Below are positions 45,390-55,431 of a stretch of DNA of 64,000 nt, one piece after another. Every line of letters begins with the position of its first letter. Position 1 is the first letter of the stretch. This DNA is from Kozakia baliensis (lineage in GTDB: Bacteria > Pseudomonadota > Alphaproteobacteria > Acetobacterales > Acetobacteraceae): assembly GCF_001787335.1 (NCBI RefSeq), contig NZ_CP014674.1:814501-878500 (forward strand). The letters are read 5' to 3'. The notes beneath the pieces were generated by a model. It was given only the letters and a program-made list of their open reading frames with translations. It was not told the origin of the DNA and did not search any database. The position numbers and the translations under genes are program-made.

Positions 45390-45422
45390 TGCCGCTCCAA
45401 TTCAGCAAGGAGCGGCATTTTC
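45390..45422 (+). terminator. Intrinsic terminator of the glycan gene group
   Basis: TGCCGCTCC and GGAGCGGCA (45390-45398, 45409-45417) form a perfect 9-bp hairpin with a 10-base loop, followed by TTTTC. Confidence 0.9.
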
Positions 45423-45539
45423 ATCGTTCTATGAATAGGACGCACTGTTTGATATGGCGCACTTCATGAAATGCGCCGCCCACCGCATGTTGTTCTCATA
45501 AGAGAGACGAATTTTTGTCTCTCCATCAGGAGAATGGCA

Positions 45540-46409
45540 ATGCAGAAGAAAATTCTCGGCCGCTATGGAAATGACCGCGGCCACTGGGTCGGCGATGGCT
45601 TTCCGGTCCGTTCTTTATTTTCCTATAGCAATTTTGGTGAGCATCTCAGCCCGTTCCTGCTGCTCGATTACGCAGGCCCGCATGAGTTTAGCGCCACGCA
45701 ATCCCGTCGCGGCGTGGGCGAGCATCCTCATAAGGGCTTCGAGACCGTAACGATCGTTTATGACGGGGAAGTGGAACATCGCGATTCATCGGGCGGCGGC
45801 GGCACGATCGGTCCGGGCGATGTGCAGTGGATGACGGCGGGTAATGGCATTCAGCATGAGGAATTTCATTCTTCCGCTTATGCCCAAACCGGCGGCAGTT
45901 TCCGCATGGTGCAGCTTTGGGTCAATTTACCCGCGAAGGACAAAAGCACGCCTGCGTCCTATCAGACGCTCCGTGCTGAGGATATTCCCACCGTGCCGCT
46001 GCCCGACAATGCCGGTCGTCTACGCATCATCGCAGGCGATTATCAGGGCAAGCATGGTCCGGCGCGTATCTTCTCGCCGCTCAATGTTTGGGATGGCGTT
46101 ATGAAGGAGGGCGCCGAGATTACGCTCGATTTACCGCATGGACACAATACGGCGATCGTCTCTTTGGAAGGACGATTGATAGTCAACGGTATCGAAGAAC
46201 TCGGGAGCGCTCAATTCGCGCTTCTGGGGCGGGAAGGGAGCAGTGTCAGCCTACAGGCGGCGGCTGAATCCAGCTTCCTGGTGCTGACGGGCGAACCGCT
46301 GAATGAGCCGATTGCAGGTTATGGTCCGTTCGTTATGAACACGAAGGAGGAAATCCGTCAGGCGATCGACGATTTCAACGGTGGGCGCTTCGGCCGTCTG
46401 CCGGCCTGA
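45540..46409 (+). CDS. Pirin family protein
   Basis: 289 residues from ATG 45540; AGGAG lies seven bases before it and too close to the alternative ATG 45534. Cupin metal ligands GEHPHKGFETVT and GNGIQHEEF, followed by QLWVNLPAKDK, are standard pirin blocks; the C-terminal cupin is also present (EPIAGYGPFVMNT). Bacterial pirins often act as quercetin 2,3-dioxygenases or as regulators of metabolic enzymes. Stands alone between terminators. Confidence 0.93.
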   Translation: MQKKILGRYGNDRGHWVGDGFPVRSLFSYSNFGEHLSPFLLLDYAGPHEFSATQSRRGVGEHPHKGFETVTIVYDGEVEHRDSSGGGGTIGPGDVQWMTAGNGIQHEEFHSSAYAQTGGSFRMVQLWVNLPAKDKSTPASYQTLRAEDIPTVPLPDNAGRLRIIAGDYQGKHGPARIFSPLNVWDGVMKEGAEITLDLPHGHNTAIVSLEGRLIVNGIEELGSAQFALLGREGSSVSLQAAAESSFLVLTGEPLNEPIAGYGPFVMNTKEEIRQAIDDFNGGRFGRLPA

Positions 46410-46417
46410 TCTTTCAA

Positions 46418-46447
46418 CCTCTTCCTCTCGGACATAGGGGGAAGAGG
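46418..46447. terminator. Possible bidirectional terminator between pirin and metallophosphoesterase genes
   Basis: CCTCTTCC and GGAAGAGG (46418-46425, 46440-46447) form an 8-bp stem with a 14-base loop in the short gap between two convergent genes. The following tract (CTTTCGCATTT) is only weakly T-rich. Confidence 0.6.
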
Positions 46448-46456
46448 CTTTCGCAT

Positions 46457-47398
46457 TTAGGTATTGTGTGGATCGATGGTCTTGAAGCCGTAAGTTTCGT
46501 AGCGCGTTCTTAGCGCGCCATCGGCGATGTCCACCACCATGAAGCCTTCCGGGGTGCCGTAACGTGTGCCATGCCACCAATTGCCGCTGACGGCGCCGCC
46601 TGTAATATAGGGCACGCCATGCCAGTCGATCCGTTCGAGAATATGGGTATGGCCCTGCAGCACGCCGATCACGTTGTAATGGTCGAACAGCGGCAGAACT
46701 TCGTACGCGTTGACCACCGATATGCCGTGATGCGCCGGGGGCTTGGCCAAGGGGGCGGCATAATCCTCAACCGCCGTCACCAATGGAATGTGGCTGACGA
46801 CGACGATTGGCGTGCCTGTTGGCTGTGCTGCGAGATCTCGCGCTAGCCAGGCGATCTGCGCCGCGTCGATCCGCCCTTCATAAGAGCGGTCCGCCGTGAT
46901 CCCGATCGAGTCCAGAATGACGAAATGTACGCCTTTATGATTGAAGGAATAATAGAGCTGACCGAAATTATCCTCGAAATATTTTTTCCCATAGAACGGG
47001 TCCGTGGGGCGTGCGCCGCTCTGTGTGTAAACGCCGAAGCAATCATGATTGCCGATGGTATGATGAACCGGGAGCGTCAGGTCTTCGGCGGTGCGTTTGT
47101 ATAAATCCATTAACATCGTGGCGCGCCCTGCATTGACGCCCAGCGCATCGAAAACATGATCGCCTCCCTGAATCGCGAAGTCCGCCGGAACCTTGCGGGC
47201 CTGGGCAAACGCCATATGGCAGCCCTGATTTGCGTTCAGTTCCGGCTGAAGATGCGTGTCGGTCAGGAATAGAAAAGAAAAAGGCTCATGCGTGCGCAGC
47301 GGAGGCCGCTGAGGAATTGCCCCAAGCGCGCCCGTAGCGCTCGTCAACGCCATGCCGCCCGTCAGCGAGAGAAAAGCGCGGCGGCTGATATGGATCAT
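46457..47398 (-). CDS. Tat-exported calcineurin-like metallophosphoesterase
   Basis: A 313-residue protein with a twin-arginine signal (HISRRAFLSLTGGMALTSATGALG). Metallophosphoesterase motifs in order: LTDTHLQ, QGGDHVFD, HHTIGNHDCFG, VVVSHIPL and GVLQGHTHILE, giving the dinuclear metal site. It hydrolyses an unknown phosphoester in the periplasm, folded before export. The 5' leader (47407-47466) is strongly self-complementary. Divergent relatives include purple-acid-type phosphatases and cyclic phosphodiesterases. Confidence 0.92.
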   Translation of the reverse strand: MIHISRRAFLSLTGGMALTSATGALGAIPQRPPLRTHEPFSFLFLTDTHLQPELNANQGCHMAFAQARKVPADFAIQGGDHVFDALGVNAGRATMLMDLYKRTAEDLTLPVHHTIGNHDCFGVYTQSGARPTDPFYGKKYFEDNFGQLYYSFNHKGVHFVILDSIGITADRSYEGRIDAAQIAWLARDLAAQPTGTPIVVVSHIPLVTAVEDYAAPLAKPPAHHGISVVNAYEVLPLFDHYNVIGVLQGHTHILERIDWHGVPYITGGAVSGNWWHGTRYGTPEGFMVVDIADGALRTRYETYGFKTIDPHNT

Positions 47399-47406
47399 GA
47401 AATAGA

Positions 47407-47466
47407 GTTCCCGAAGCTGGTAAAAACGCGTTCTGCCAAAGCAGTTTGCGTAAGGCGCGGGAACTA
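47407..47466 (-). other. Structured leader of the metallophosphoesterase gene
   Basis: Nested complementary arms: AGTTCCCG/CGGGAACT (47407-47414, 47459-47466), ACGC/GCGT (47427-47430, 47449-47452) and CTGC/GCAG (47434-47437, 47442-47445) with a CAAA loop. The 3' arm on the minus strand ends eight bases before the ATG, so the only purine-rich ribosome-site candidate lies inside the stem. Confidence 0.6.
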
Positions 47467-47514
47467 TTCAACGATGTCATAAATCATTCATATTATCGGG
47501 TGAGCGCGGCCCGT

Positions 47515-47979
47515 TTACTGCGTATTGTCCTTGCGTTTCTCCAACACCTTGTTCAGGCGGTCGTTATATTTCTTATAGCTTCCCTTGGGCGCGCATTTCA
47601 TTTCCTCAATCTCGTCCAGCGCTGCGCTACGATTGACCCAGCCATTGACCTCATTGAAGTCGATCGCCTTGGGTAGTGGGCGCGTATCGAACACAACCGG
47701 CTCGCCCCCGTCGATCACGCCGAAAAGCGAAAAATTCTGTGTCGTGCCGTCATTCACTTCGCCGCACGTCACGGCTTTTCCGCCGCTCTCATGCGTCGTG
47801 ATCTTCTGAAAACGCACTGTGGAGGGGGACGAGAATTTCTTGGCCACAGCCGTCATTGCCGACTTGGCCTGTGGCGGCGCGGTCTTGTCACTGCCGTCCA
47901 GAACGGTCTGCGCCGAAGCGTGGCCAGCAACCGCCAAAAACATTCCCACGCCGATCGCGCGGACCCATAAGCGTTTCAT
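47515..47979 (-). CDS. Small exported protein, unknown
   Basis: 154 residues starting MKRLWVRAIGVGMFLAVAGHASAQ, a clear Sec signal cleaved after ASA. The mature part includes STVRFQKI, AVTCGEVND and NFSLFGVIDGGEPVVF, recalling small periplasmic proteins with a CGEVN motif (lone cysteine pair C-C likely disulfide with the MKCAPKGSY cysteine). Function unknown. ATG 47979 overlaps the stop of the AI-2E permease gene by one base. The frame continues upstream to 48483 but only as a shadow. Confidence 0.78.
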   Translation of the reverse strand: MKRLWVRAIGVGMFLAVAGHASAQTVLDGSDKTAPPQAKSAMTAVAKKFSSPSTVRFQKITTHESGGKAVTCGEVNDGTTQNFSLFGVIDGGEPVVFDTRPLPKAIDFNEVNGWVNRSAALDEIEEMKCAPKGSYKKYNDRLNKVLEKRKDNTQ

Positions 47980-49127
47980 TAGGCGGCTTTTCCTTCTTGT
48001 GGATGTTGTTGCTCGATATCCTCGTGCGACGCTTCGCCCATTGCCGGAGCGGTGCGCATGGCGTCCGCCAAAGGCGCGGTCGCCTTGTCGCCCATCGTCA
48101 GCAACGCCGCGGTCAGCGGAGAAGCCAGGATCAGACCCGGTACGCCAAGAATGGAGCCGAATACCGTCTGCGAAAGAATCGCCAGGGCAGGCGGCATATG
48201 AACGGCATGGCGTTGAATGAACGGCGCCAGCACGTTGCCTTCCAGAAATTGGATGACACAGTAAAGCCCAGCCACGGTTAGTGCCGCGCGCGTGCCTTGC
48301 GAAAGTGCAATCAACACAGCCGGCACCGCGCCCATGATCGCGCCGATATAGGGAATGAAATTGCACAGCCCGGCAACGACGCCCAAAGCTAGCGCCAGTG
48401 GCACGCCGATTATCGCCAAGCCGATGCCTGAGGCGATGCCAACCGCCAACATGTCGAAAGCCTGGCCCACCGTCCACGACCATAACGTCGCGCCTGCCGC
48501 CAGTAGCAATTTGCGGAAAATGCCGCGATGAGCCTCGGGCACCAAACGTAAAAGCCCGTCTACGTACATTGCGGGAGACATGGCGAAATAAAGCCCCGCG
48601 ATCAGCACGACCGCGATCGTGCCGAGCAGCCCGAACGCGCTGCTCAAAATACCCGTCACCGAATTGGCCAAGCCCGCGCCGAGATTGGTCGAACTTGTGT
48701 TCTGCTCATTGCCACCTAAGGATTGCGGCAGATGATCGAGAGCGAACTGGCCCCAGGTCGAGGCACTCATCCGCTCTCTGATGTCGCCATACTGGGTGAT
48801 CAGCGCCTGTTTGAGCTTCACGAACTGATCGCCGATCTGCGGCCCGCTGAAATATATCAGGAGCGCGATGGCGGCGATGATGATCAACGCCACCACGCCG
48901 ACCGACAAGCGATAGGGTAGGGGCGTACGGTCTGAGATCTTGCGCGCCAAACCATGGAGGATCACGGCGAACAGGGTGGCGGAAAACACGACAACCAGCA
49001 CATCGCCCAGTAACCAGATGGCGATGATGATGAAGGTGGCGATCAGAGCAAAACGAAGCAGCCGGAAGATATGAGAGAGTTCGCGGCTGCGCGGATCGGT
49101 TGGTATTTCAGCGTCAATATCGGACAT
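47979..49127 (-). CDS. AI-2E family transporter (PerM/YdiK type)
   Basis: 382 residues with about eight helices. N-terminal IFRLLRFALIATFIIIAIWLLGDVLVVVFSATLFAVILHG and the C-terminal GLCNFIPYIGAIMGAVPAVLIAL, FLEGNVLAPFIQRHAVHMPPALAILSQTVFG and LGVPGLILASPL are the conserved family blocks. Members export AI-2 or act as Na+/H+ antiporters; the substrate is not clear. Coupled to the small exported protein downstream. Confidence 0.92.
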   Translation of the reverse strand: MSDIDAEIPTDPRSRELSHIFRLLRFALIATFIIIAIWLLGDVLVVVFSATLFAVILHGLARKISDRTPLPYRLSVGVVALIIIAAIALLIYFSGPQIGDQFVKLKQALITQYGDIRERMSASTWGQFALDHLPQSLGGNEQNTSSTNLGAGLANSVTGILSSAFGLLGTIAVVLIAGLYFAMSPAMYVDGLLRLVPEAHRGIFRKLLLAAGATLWSWTVGQAFDMLAVGIASGIGLAIIGVPLALALGVVAGLCNFIPYIGAIMGAVPAVLIALSQGTRAALTVAGLYCVIQFLEGNVLAPFIQRHAVHMPPALAILSQTVFGSILGVPGLILASPLTAALLTMGDKATAPLADAMRTAPAMGEASHEDIEQQHPQEGKAA

Positions 49128-49171
49128 CGTTTCGCTCTAAACATTTCAGGTGCGAGCGGCAACGGTGGGCG

Positions 49172-51079
49172 TCAATCAGAATTCGCCGCCTCTAGCTCCG
49201 CCTCCGCCGCCAACCAGCGTTCTTCCGCCGCGCTTTCCTGTGCCGTCAACGCCGCAAGCCGGGTATTGATCCGTGTAATTTCCGCTGTATCGCCCTTTTC
49301 ATAAAGTGCCGGGTCGGCCAGTCGTGCCTCCAGCTTCGCGCGTTCCTCGCCAAGCTGCGTAAGCAGATGCTCTGCCGCGCGCGCTTCCTTGCGCAACGGC
49401 GCTTGCGCCCGCCGCGTTTCCGCGCGGTCCCGCCGTGCATCCTTCTTGGCGCCGGTTTCGCCCTCGGCGCGCGGATTGGCCTCGGCATTGGCACGTCGCG
49501 CCCGCTCGATGAGCCAGGCCCGATAAGCATCCATGTCCCCTTCGAAAGGCGAGATGGTGCCATCTTCCACCAGCCAAAGCCGGTCCGCCACGGATTCCAC
49601 CAAATGCGAATCGTGACTGATCAACACCACGGCGCCTTCGAATTCCGAAAGCGCGCGGATCAGCGCATCGCGCGCGTCCAGATCGAGATGGTTGGTTGGC
49701 TCGTCGAGCAGCAGCAAATGCGGTGCATCGCGTGTCGCGAGGGCCAAAAGCAACCGCGCCTTCTCTCCGCCGGACAGATCGCCCACGCGTGATTCCGCCC
49801 GCGCCGCATCCAGCCCGAAACGCGCCAGTTGCCCGCGCACGGCCACCGGAGTCGCCTCCGGCATCGCCCGCGCCATATGGTCGATCGGCGTCTCGGTCAG
49901 AACCAACTCATCGCTTTGATGTTGTGCGAAATAGCCGATACGCAGCTTGGGCGAGTGCTCCATCGTCCCGCTCATCGGAGCGAGCCTTCCGGCCAGCAAT
50001 TTGGCGAAGGTCGATTTGCCGCGACCGTTTTGGCCCAGCAACGCAATCCGGTCGTCCAAATCCAGCCGCAGCGAAAGGTTCTTCAGCACGGCTCGGCCGT
50101 CATAGCCCACGCTTACCTTGTTCATCGTCAGCATCGGCGGTGGCAACGGCGCAGGTTCGGGAAAGGAGAAGCGCGTCGGCACGTCCTCGATCACCGATTC
50201 GATCTGCGGCAGACGTTCCAGCGCTTTCAGGCGTGCCTGCGCTTGCCGCGCCTTGGTCGCTTTGGCACGGAACCGATCGACGAAAGATTGCATATGCGCG
50301 CGCTGCGCCGCCAAACGCTCGGCGGCCCGGTTCTGCTGCAACGCCTGCTCGGTGCGGATGCGGACGAACTCCTCATATCCGCCCGGTGTCAGGCTCAACT
50401 TGCCTTTGTCCAGATGTGCGATGGAATCCACGACGTTATCGAGCAAGGAACGGTCATGGCTGACGATAATCGCAGCGCCCGAGAAGTTCTTCAGCCATCC
50501 CTCCAGCCAGATCGTCGCCTCGATGTCCAAATGGTTCGTCGGTTCGTCGAGCAGCAGTAGGTCTGGGTTGAGAAACAGCGCCGTCGCCAGTGCGACACGC
50601 ATCCGCCAGCCACCGGAAAAGGAGGAAACGGGACGTTGCTGTGCGTCGTTATCGAAACCCAACCCGGACAGGATGGCTGCGGCGCGGGCAGGGGCGCTGT
50701 GGGCATCGATCGCCAGCAAACGCTCATGCACATCGGCAAGGCGCGTCGGATCGGTCGTGTTTTCGGCCTCATGCAGTAAGCTTGCGCGCTCCAGATGACC
50801 TTCCAGCACCGTATCGATCAGCGATTGTTCGCCCGAGGGTGTCTCCTGCTTCACCCGGCCCATGCTGGCGCGGTTGGAGAGGGTGATGCTGCCGCCGTCG
50901 GGCGCGATATCGCCCGCAATCGCTGCCAAGAGTGTGGATTTCCCTGCGCCATTGCGTCCCACAAGCCCGACTTTCCGCCCTGGGTCCACGCTTAAGGAGG
51001 CATTGTCCAGCAAGGTGCGTCCGGCAATGCGAAGCGTCAGGTCGGTGATGGTCAGCAGGCTCAAGGCGTCATCCTTCAT
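49172..51079 (-). CDS. ABC-F family ATPase
   Basis: 635 residues, two ATP-binding cassettes without membrane segments. Cassette 1: GRNGAGKST (about 41-49), [24 protein letters not shown]. Cassette 2: [33 protein letters not shown]. An Arg-rich linker ([16 protein letters not shown]) joins them, and a C-terminal Ala/Glu/Arg-rich coiled coil ends the protein, as in YheS/Uup-type proteins that act on ribosomes. It ends 44 bases before the AI-2E gene. Confidence 0.95.
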   Translation of the reverse strand: MKDDALSLLTITDLTLRIAGRTLLDNASLSVDPGRKVGLVGRNGAGKSTLLAAIAGDIAPDGGSITLSNRASMGRVKQETPSGEQSLIDTVLEGHLERASLLHEAENTTDPTRLADVHERLLAIDAHSAPARAAAILSGLGFDNDAQQRPVSSFSGGWRMRVALATALFLNPDLLLLDEPTNHLDIEATIWLEGWLKNFSGAAIIVSHDRSLLDNVVDSIAHLDKGKLSLTPGGYEEFVRIRTEQALQQNRAAERLAAQRAHMQSFVDRFRAKATKARQAQARLKALERLPQIESVIEDVPTRFSFPEPAPLPPPMLTMNKVSVGYDGRAVLKNLSLRLDLDDRIALLGQNGRGKSTFAKLLAGRLAPMSGTMEHSPKLRIGYFAQHQSDELVLTETPIDHMARAMPEATPVAVRGQLARFGLDAARAESRVGDLSGGEKARLLLALATRDAPHLLLLDEPTNHLDLDARDALIRALSEFEGAVVLISHDSHLVESVADRLWLVEDGTISPFEGDMDAYRAWLIERARRANAEANPRAEGETGAKKDARRDRAETRRAQAPLRKEARAAEHLLTQLGEERAKLEARLADPALYEKGDTAEITRINTRLAALTAQESAAEERWLAAEAELEAANSD

Positions 51080-51175
51080 CGCAAGGCGCGTTTTCGTACG
51101 CGTCGGACTATCAGGAAGCCGGATTTTGCTCTAGGGGAAGGGCGGTATCCGATCTCTTTTTTTCAGGAGTCCATC

Positions 51176-51598
51176 ATGGCTATCGAGCGCACGCTCTCCA
51201 TCATCAAGCCCGACGCGACCAAGCGCAACCTGACCGGCAAGATCAATGCCGTGTTCGAAGGCGCTGGCCTGCGCATCGTCGCGCAGAAGCGCATCAAACT
51301 GACGGAAGATCAGGCTAAGGCCTTCTATGCCGTTCACGCCGAGCGCCCGTTCTACGGCAGCCTCGTTTCCTCCATGATCGCGGAGCCGGTCGTGGTTCAG
51401 GTGCTGCAGGGCGAGAGCGCCGTTGCCCATCACCGTGAAGTCATGGGCGCGACCAACCCGGCTCAGGCCGCGGAAGGCACCGTGCGCAAGCTGTTCGCCG
51501 AGAGCATCGAAGCGAACTCCGTCCATGGTTCGGACAGCCTGGAAAACGCGAAGAACGAAATCGCGTTCTTCTTCGCCGAAACCGAAATCCTGCCGTAA
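51176..51598 (+). CDS. ndk: Nucleoside diphosphate kinase
   Basis: 140 residues with all NDK hallmarks: [56 protein letters not shown] and the phospho-histidine in NSVHGSDS. It transfers the gamma phosphate between nucleoside triphosphates and diphosphates. AGGAG lies eight bases before ATG 51176. Divergent from the ABC-F gene; the DUF2142 gene follows. Confidence 0.98.
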   Translation: MAIERTLSIIKPDATKRNLTGKINAVFEGAGLRIVAQKRIKLTEDQAKAFYAVHAERPFYGSLVSSMIAEPVVVQVLQGESAVAHHREVMGATNPAQAAEGTVRKLFAESIEANSVHGSDSLENAKNEIAFFFAETEILP

Positions 51599-51625
51599 TC
51601 CAACCCACATGAGGACGACCGGAAC

Positions 51626-52987
51626 ATGGGCTCTCTAGCCCGGCTCTGGTTCGTCCTGGCGTTGCCGTTTGCGGTGATCATGATGATCATGACGCCGCCC
51701 TTTCAAACGCCGGACGAACAAAATCATTTTTTTCGTGCGGTGCAGATCGGTCAGGGCGGCATCGTGGGCCGAAAGCTGAATTGGCGGCAGGCCGGCGGCT
51801 TCCTTCCCGAAGGCGCGGTCTCCTACGCTTCCAGCTTCGGCGATCTGCCTTTCCATATGGAACGTAAAGTCTCGTGGGAGCGCATTCATGACCGTTCCGG
51901 CGGTTCATGGCAAACACCTAATATCTCAGCGGATTTCGGTAATACGGTTATTTACGCGCCGATGTTCTATTGCGCTGTCGTGCTCGGTATCGATCTCGGG
52001 CGTATCGCGCATCTTTCGGTTCGAGACAGTTTCTATCTCGCGCGTTTCTGCAATATTCTCTTTTGCGTTGTCGTCGGCGCTCTGGCGATCGCTATTGCCC
52101 GCAAGGGTCGTTTGCTGATCGCGCTGATTCTCTCCTTGCCCATGACGTTGAGTTTGGACGGTTCGTGCTCGCAGGATGGCGCGCTGATCGCCGCCGCCGC
52201 GCTTACCGCCGCGTTGCTAAGCCGGGCGCAGGAAGCGCCTTTTCAAGGCTATAAACCCTGGCTCGTTTTGGGGCTGATGCTTGGTTTTATCGCTGCGTCC
52301 AAGCCGCCTTATTTCCTCGTGCTGGCATTTCCCGCTTTGCTGATGCCGCGTGTGCTGTGGCGTCAGACGCTTGCTTGCGCCGTGCTCGGAGCCGCTATTT
52401 TGTTCGCGTGGTCGATTTTTGGCGTGCACCCGGCGAAAATTCCGTTTCAGATCGATGAGGGTATCTCAACCCCGCGCCAATTCCACTTCGTTTTGGCTCA
52501 TCCTCTGCATATGGTCCAAATCCTCAGCCGTACGTTTCATTTGTATGGCCCGACCTTCTGGCGCGAATATCTCGGCACGCTCGGTTGGCTCGATACGCCG
52601 CTCCCTCACTGGTTCTATCGAACCGCTACTTTATTCCTGCTGATCGGTGGTTTTTGCGCATTGGCCCAACTCCCCCGTAAAGCAGCGAACCGTATCGCTT
52701 TGCTGCGCGCAGCCCTGGTTTCGCTAATCGTCGCGGCCACGACGATTGGCGTCTGTCTTGCGCTTTATCTGATCTGGACGCCACTTGGCCTGGATCATAT
52801 CGAAGGCATCCAAGGCCGTTATTTCCTGGCGATTTCGCTTTTCGCTATTCTGGCGCTTCCGGCGGAGCGCCGTGCCCCAGGATGCGCCCTGCAAGTCCTG
52901 GCTCTCGCCGAGCCGAGCATTCTGTTTCTGGCGTTCGGCACCGGCGCTTTCGCCACGACGGAGGCGCTGCTCGCCCGCTATTGGTGA
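51626..52987 (+). CDS. DUF2142 family polytopic membrane protein
   Basis: 453 residues with about ten helices. TPPFQTPDEQNHFFRAVQIGQG at the start and GIQGRYFLAISLFAILALP near the end are the two DUF2142 hallmarks (P-DE-HF-R and QGRYF). The family resembles oligosaccharyl or glycosyltransferase GT-C proteins and may act in cell-surface glycan formation; this is inference. It ends by overlapping the convergent purN by ten bases. Confidence 0.87.
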   Translation: MGSLARLWFVLALPFAVIMMIMTPPFQTPDEQNHFFRAVQIGQGGIVGRKLNWRQAGGFLPEGAVSYASSFGDLPFHMERKVSWERIHDRSGGSWQTPNISADFGNTVIYAPMFYCAVVLGIDLGRIAHLSVRDSFYLARFCNILFCVVVGALAIAIARKGRLLIALILSLPMTLSLDGSCSQDGALIAAAALTAALLSRAQEAPFQGYKPWLVLGLMLGFIAASKPPYFLVLAFPALLMPRVLWRQTLACAVLGAAILFAWSIFGVHPAKIPFQIDEGISTPRQFHFVLAHPLHMVQILSRTFHLYGPTFWREYLGTLGWLDTPLPHWFYRTATLFLLIGGFCALAQLPRKAANRIALLRAALVSLIVAATTIGVCLALYLIWTPLGLDHIEGIQGRYFLAISLFAILALPAERRAPGCALQVLALAEPSILFLAFGTGAFATTEALLARYW

Positions 52988-53556
52988 GCGAGAAAATCCG
53001 CCAGCGCCTGCGGATAAAGCCGATGCTCCTGCTCCAAAACCCGCGCGGCCAACGCTTCCGGCGTATCCCCGGCTAAAACCGGCACGGCCGCTTGCGCTAG
53101 GATCGGGCCTTCATCCACCCCATCCGTCACCAGATGCACGGTGCAGCCATGCTCCGTCTCGCCAGCCTCGATGGCCCGTTCATGCGTGTGTAGGCCAGCA
53201 AATTTCGGCAACAGGCTTGGGTGGATATTCAACATCCGCCCTTGCCAAGCCTTCACCAGAAACGGCGTCAGAACGCGCATATATCCGGCAAGGCAAATTG
53301 CCTCCACCTCGGCTTCGCGCAACGCCGCGTCGATAGCGCGTTCATGCCCCTCTCGGTCGCGCTTGAAATCGCGATGATCGACGGCCAGCGTGGCCAGCCC
53401 GGCCGCCCGTGCCGTTTCCAACCCTGGAGCATCCGGGTTGTTGCTTAAAACCAGAGCGATGCGCGCGGGATAATCCGGTCGCGCGCAGGCTTCGATCAGC
53501 GCGCGCATATTGCTGCCGCGCCCGCTGATCAAAATAGCGATCGGATGCTTTTTCAT
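52978..53556 (-). CDS. purN: Phosphoribosylglycinamide formyltransferase (GART) PurN
   Basis: 192 residues: [101 protein letters not shown], including catalytic NIHPSLLP and the aspartate of TDGVDEGP. It formylates GAR in purine synthesis. ATG 53556 overlaps the purM stop (ATGA). Confidence 0.97.
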   Translation of the reverse strand: MKKHPIAILISGRGSNMRALIEACARPDYPARIALVLSNNPDAPGLETARAAGLATLAVDHRDFKRDREGHERAIDAALREAEVEAICLAGYMRVLTPFLVKAWQGRMLNIHPSLLPKFAGLHTHERAIEAGETEHGCTVHLVTDGVDEGPILAQAAVPVLAGDTPEALAARVLEQEHRLYPQALADFLAHQ

Positions 53557-54611
53557 GCCGAGAAATCAGGTGTGCCACGCAGTGCGTAGGGCGTTTCGCT
53601 GGCCACGACGCGCCCGATTACATGCCCGGTCTCTCCCAATTCGCCCAATTTCGCCAAAACGCGCTCCGGCTCCGGCGTGACTAAAACCATGCCCACGCCG
53701 TTATTGAAGACGCGCAGCATCTCCTCGGGAGTGACGTTCCCTGTCTGCGCCAGCCAGCGGAATACTGGCGAAATTGGCCAGGAACCCGCCTCGATCTCGA
53801 CGCCCAGGCCCTGCGGCAGAACGCGCGGCAGGTTGCCCGGCAATCCGCCGCCCGTAATATGTGCGCAACCATGCAACAGGCCTTCGCGGTGCAATGCCAT
53901 TACGGTGCGGACATAAAGCGCCGTCGGGCGCAGCAACGCTTCCGCCAGGGTCGATTCCGGTTCGAACGGCGCGGGCGCGTCCCAAGCCAGACCGCTGCGG
54001 CGCACGATCTCGCGCACCAGCGAGTAGCCGTTGGAATGAATGCCGCTCGAGGGCAGGGCGATCAGCGTATCGCCGGCTGTAATTCCTGCGGGCAGCAGAG
54101 TGGAACGCTCGGCGGCTCCGACGCTGAATCCGGCGAGGTCGTAATGTCCCGGCGCATACATCCCCGGCATTTCCGCCGTCTCGCCGCCTACCAGCGCGCA
54201 ATCCGATTCCTTACAAGCTTGCGCGATGCCCCGCACCACGCGCGCCGCATCCGGCACGGCCAGCTTTCCGGTCGCCAAATAATCCAGGAAGAAAAGCGGC
54301 TGCGCGCCCTGAACCACCAGATCGTTCACGCACATCGCCACAAGATCGATCCCGATCGTGTCATGCTGTCCGCTCTCAATGGCGATCATTAGCTTGGTGC
54401 CCACGCCGTCCGTGCAGCTTACCAGAACGGGGTCGGAAAAACCTGCCGCTTTCAAATCGAACAACGCGCCGAAACCGCCCAAGCCGCCCATGGTGCCGGG
54501 ACGGTCGGTGGCGCGTGCGGCAGGCTTGATGGCCTCCACCAAGGCGTCGCCTGCCTCGATATCGACGCCCGCATCGCGGTAGCTGGCGGAATTAGGGGAA
54601 GATTGGGTCAT
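53553..54611 (-). CDS. purM: Phosphoribosylformylglycinamidine cyclo-ligase PurM
   Basis: 352 residues: [94 protein letters not shown] and [17 protein letters not shown] (here AHITGGGLP). Makes AIR from FGAM with ATP. Forms a purM-purN operon and diverges from hda by 95 bases, as is usual in Alphaproteobacteria. Confidence 0.97.
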   Translation of the reverse strand: MTQSSPNSASYRDAGVDIEAGDALVEAIKPAARATDRPGTMGGLGGFGALFDLKAAGFSDPVLVSCTDGVGTKLMIAIESGQHDTIGIDLVAMCVNDLVVQGAQPLFFLDYLATGKLAVPDAARVVRGIAQACKESDCALVGGETAEMPGMYAPGHYDLAGFSVGAAERSTLLPAGITAGDTLIALPSSGIHSNGYSLVREIVRRSGLAWDAPAPFEPESTLAEALLRPTALYVRTVMALHREGLLHGCAHITGGGLPGNLPRVLPQGLGVEIEAGSWPISPVFRWLAQTGNVTPEEMLRVFNNGVGMVLVTPEPERVLAKLGELGETGHVIGRVVASETPYALRGTPDFSA

Positions 54612-54706
54612 GCGCGGGGCCTCGCTCGAAATGCCGGGCTGGTTGGTGTATCAATGCTCCTTCTAAATGAGCGGCTACGGCTGGGAAAGCACCGGAACAA
54701 GGTTGA

Positions 54707-55426
54707 ATGGACGAAGGCGGCGAAAACTTGCTGACGCAAAACGCCATGAAGCGTGCGCAACTGGCGTTGGCCCTTCGGACGCCCCCGGATTTGACGGAGG
54801 CGCGATTCGTCGCCGCAGCCTCCAATGCACTGGCTCGCACATGGCTCGCTCAAACCGGCTGGCCCGAACGCAGGCTCTGGCTTTGGGGGCCGGAAGGCTG
54901 CGGAAAAACCCATCTTCTCCATGTTTGGGCGCAACGTCGTGGCGCTCTCGTTCTCGATGCACGCACGCTCGATTGGGAAAAAGCCGAACGAGCGCCCCGT
55001 ATCGCTATCGATCATGTTGAACGCGTGCAGGACGAACGCGCCTTGTTGCACTTGCTCAACGCCGCGCGCGAACGCCGCGCATCTCTGCTCCTGGCCGGGC
55101 GAGTGCCGCCCGCACGGCTGGCCATAGCGCTCCCCGATCTGGCCAGCCGATTGCGTGCTGTTGCTACCGTCGCCATCGCGCCGCCGGAAGATTCGTTGCG
55201 CGCCACGCTTCTGCTTCGTCTTCTTGCGGAACGCCAACTCATCGTCTCCCAGCCCGTTACCGATTGGTTATGGCGGAATCTGCCGCGCACCGGCAGCGCT
55301 ATCCTTGAGGCGGTGGAACGCCTCGATCATGCCGGATTGGCCCATGGCCGCCCGGTTACACGCATTTTGGCGCAAGAAGTCCTGGCGGACATTCTCGCCC
55401 CGGAAGAAATTTCCGATGAGGCCTAA
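54707..55426 (+). CDS. hdaA: DnaA-related Hda-like AAA+ regulator
   Basis: 239 residues resembling the AAA+ domain of DnaA without its DNA-binding domain. [17 protein letters not shown] is Walker [26 protein letters not shown] is the Walker B/sensor region with an aspartate but not the usual second acidic residue; and [31 protein letters not shown] is the lid-like stretch. Hda proteins promote DnaA-ATP hydrolysis after initiation. Six bases before ppk1, matching the purMN/hda/ppk order in related genomes. Confidence 0.87.
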   Translation: MDEGGENLLTQNAMKRAQLALALRTPPDLTEARFVAAASNALARTWLAQTGWPERRLWLWGPEGCGKTHLLHVWAQRRGALVLDARTLDWEKAERAPRIAIDHVERVQDERALLHLLNAARERRASLLLAGRVPPARLAIALPDLASRLRAVATVAIAPPEDSLRATLLLRLLAERQLIVSQPVTDWLWRNLPRTGSAILEAVERLDHAGLAHGRPVTRILAQEVLADILAPEEISDEA

Positions 55427-55431
55427 TACAT

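Noticed and set aside
47407-47466. tRNA gene
   Set aside because: The fold is too short and lacks T-loop and CCA-adjacent features; only nested hairpins are present.
47980-48483. Upstream continuation of the small exported protein's frame
   Set aside because: It runs antiparallel-frame inside the AI-2E permease gene; the signal peptide begins at ATG 47979.
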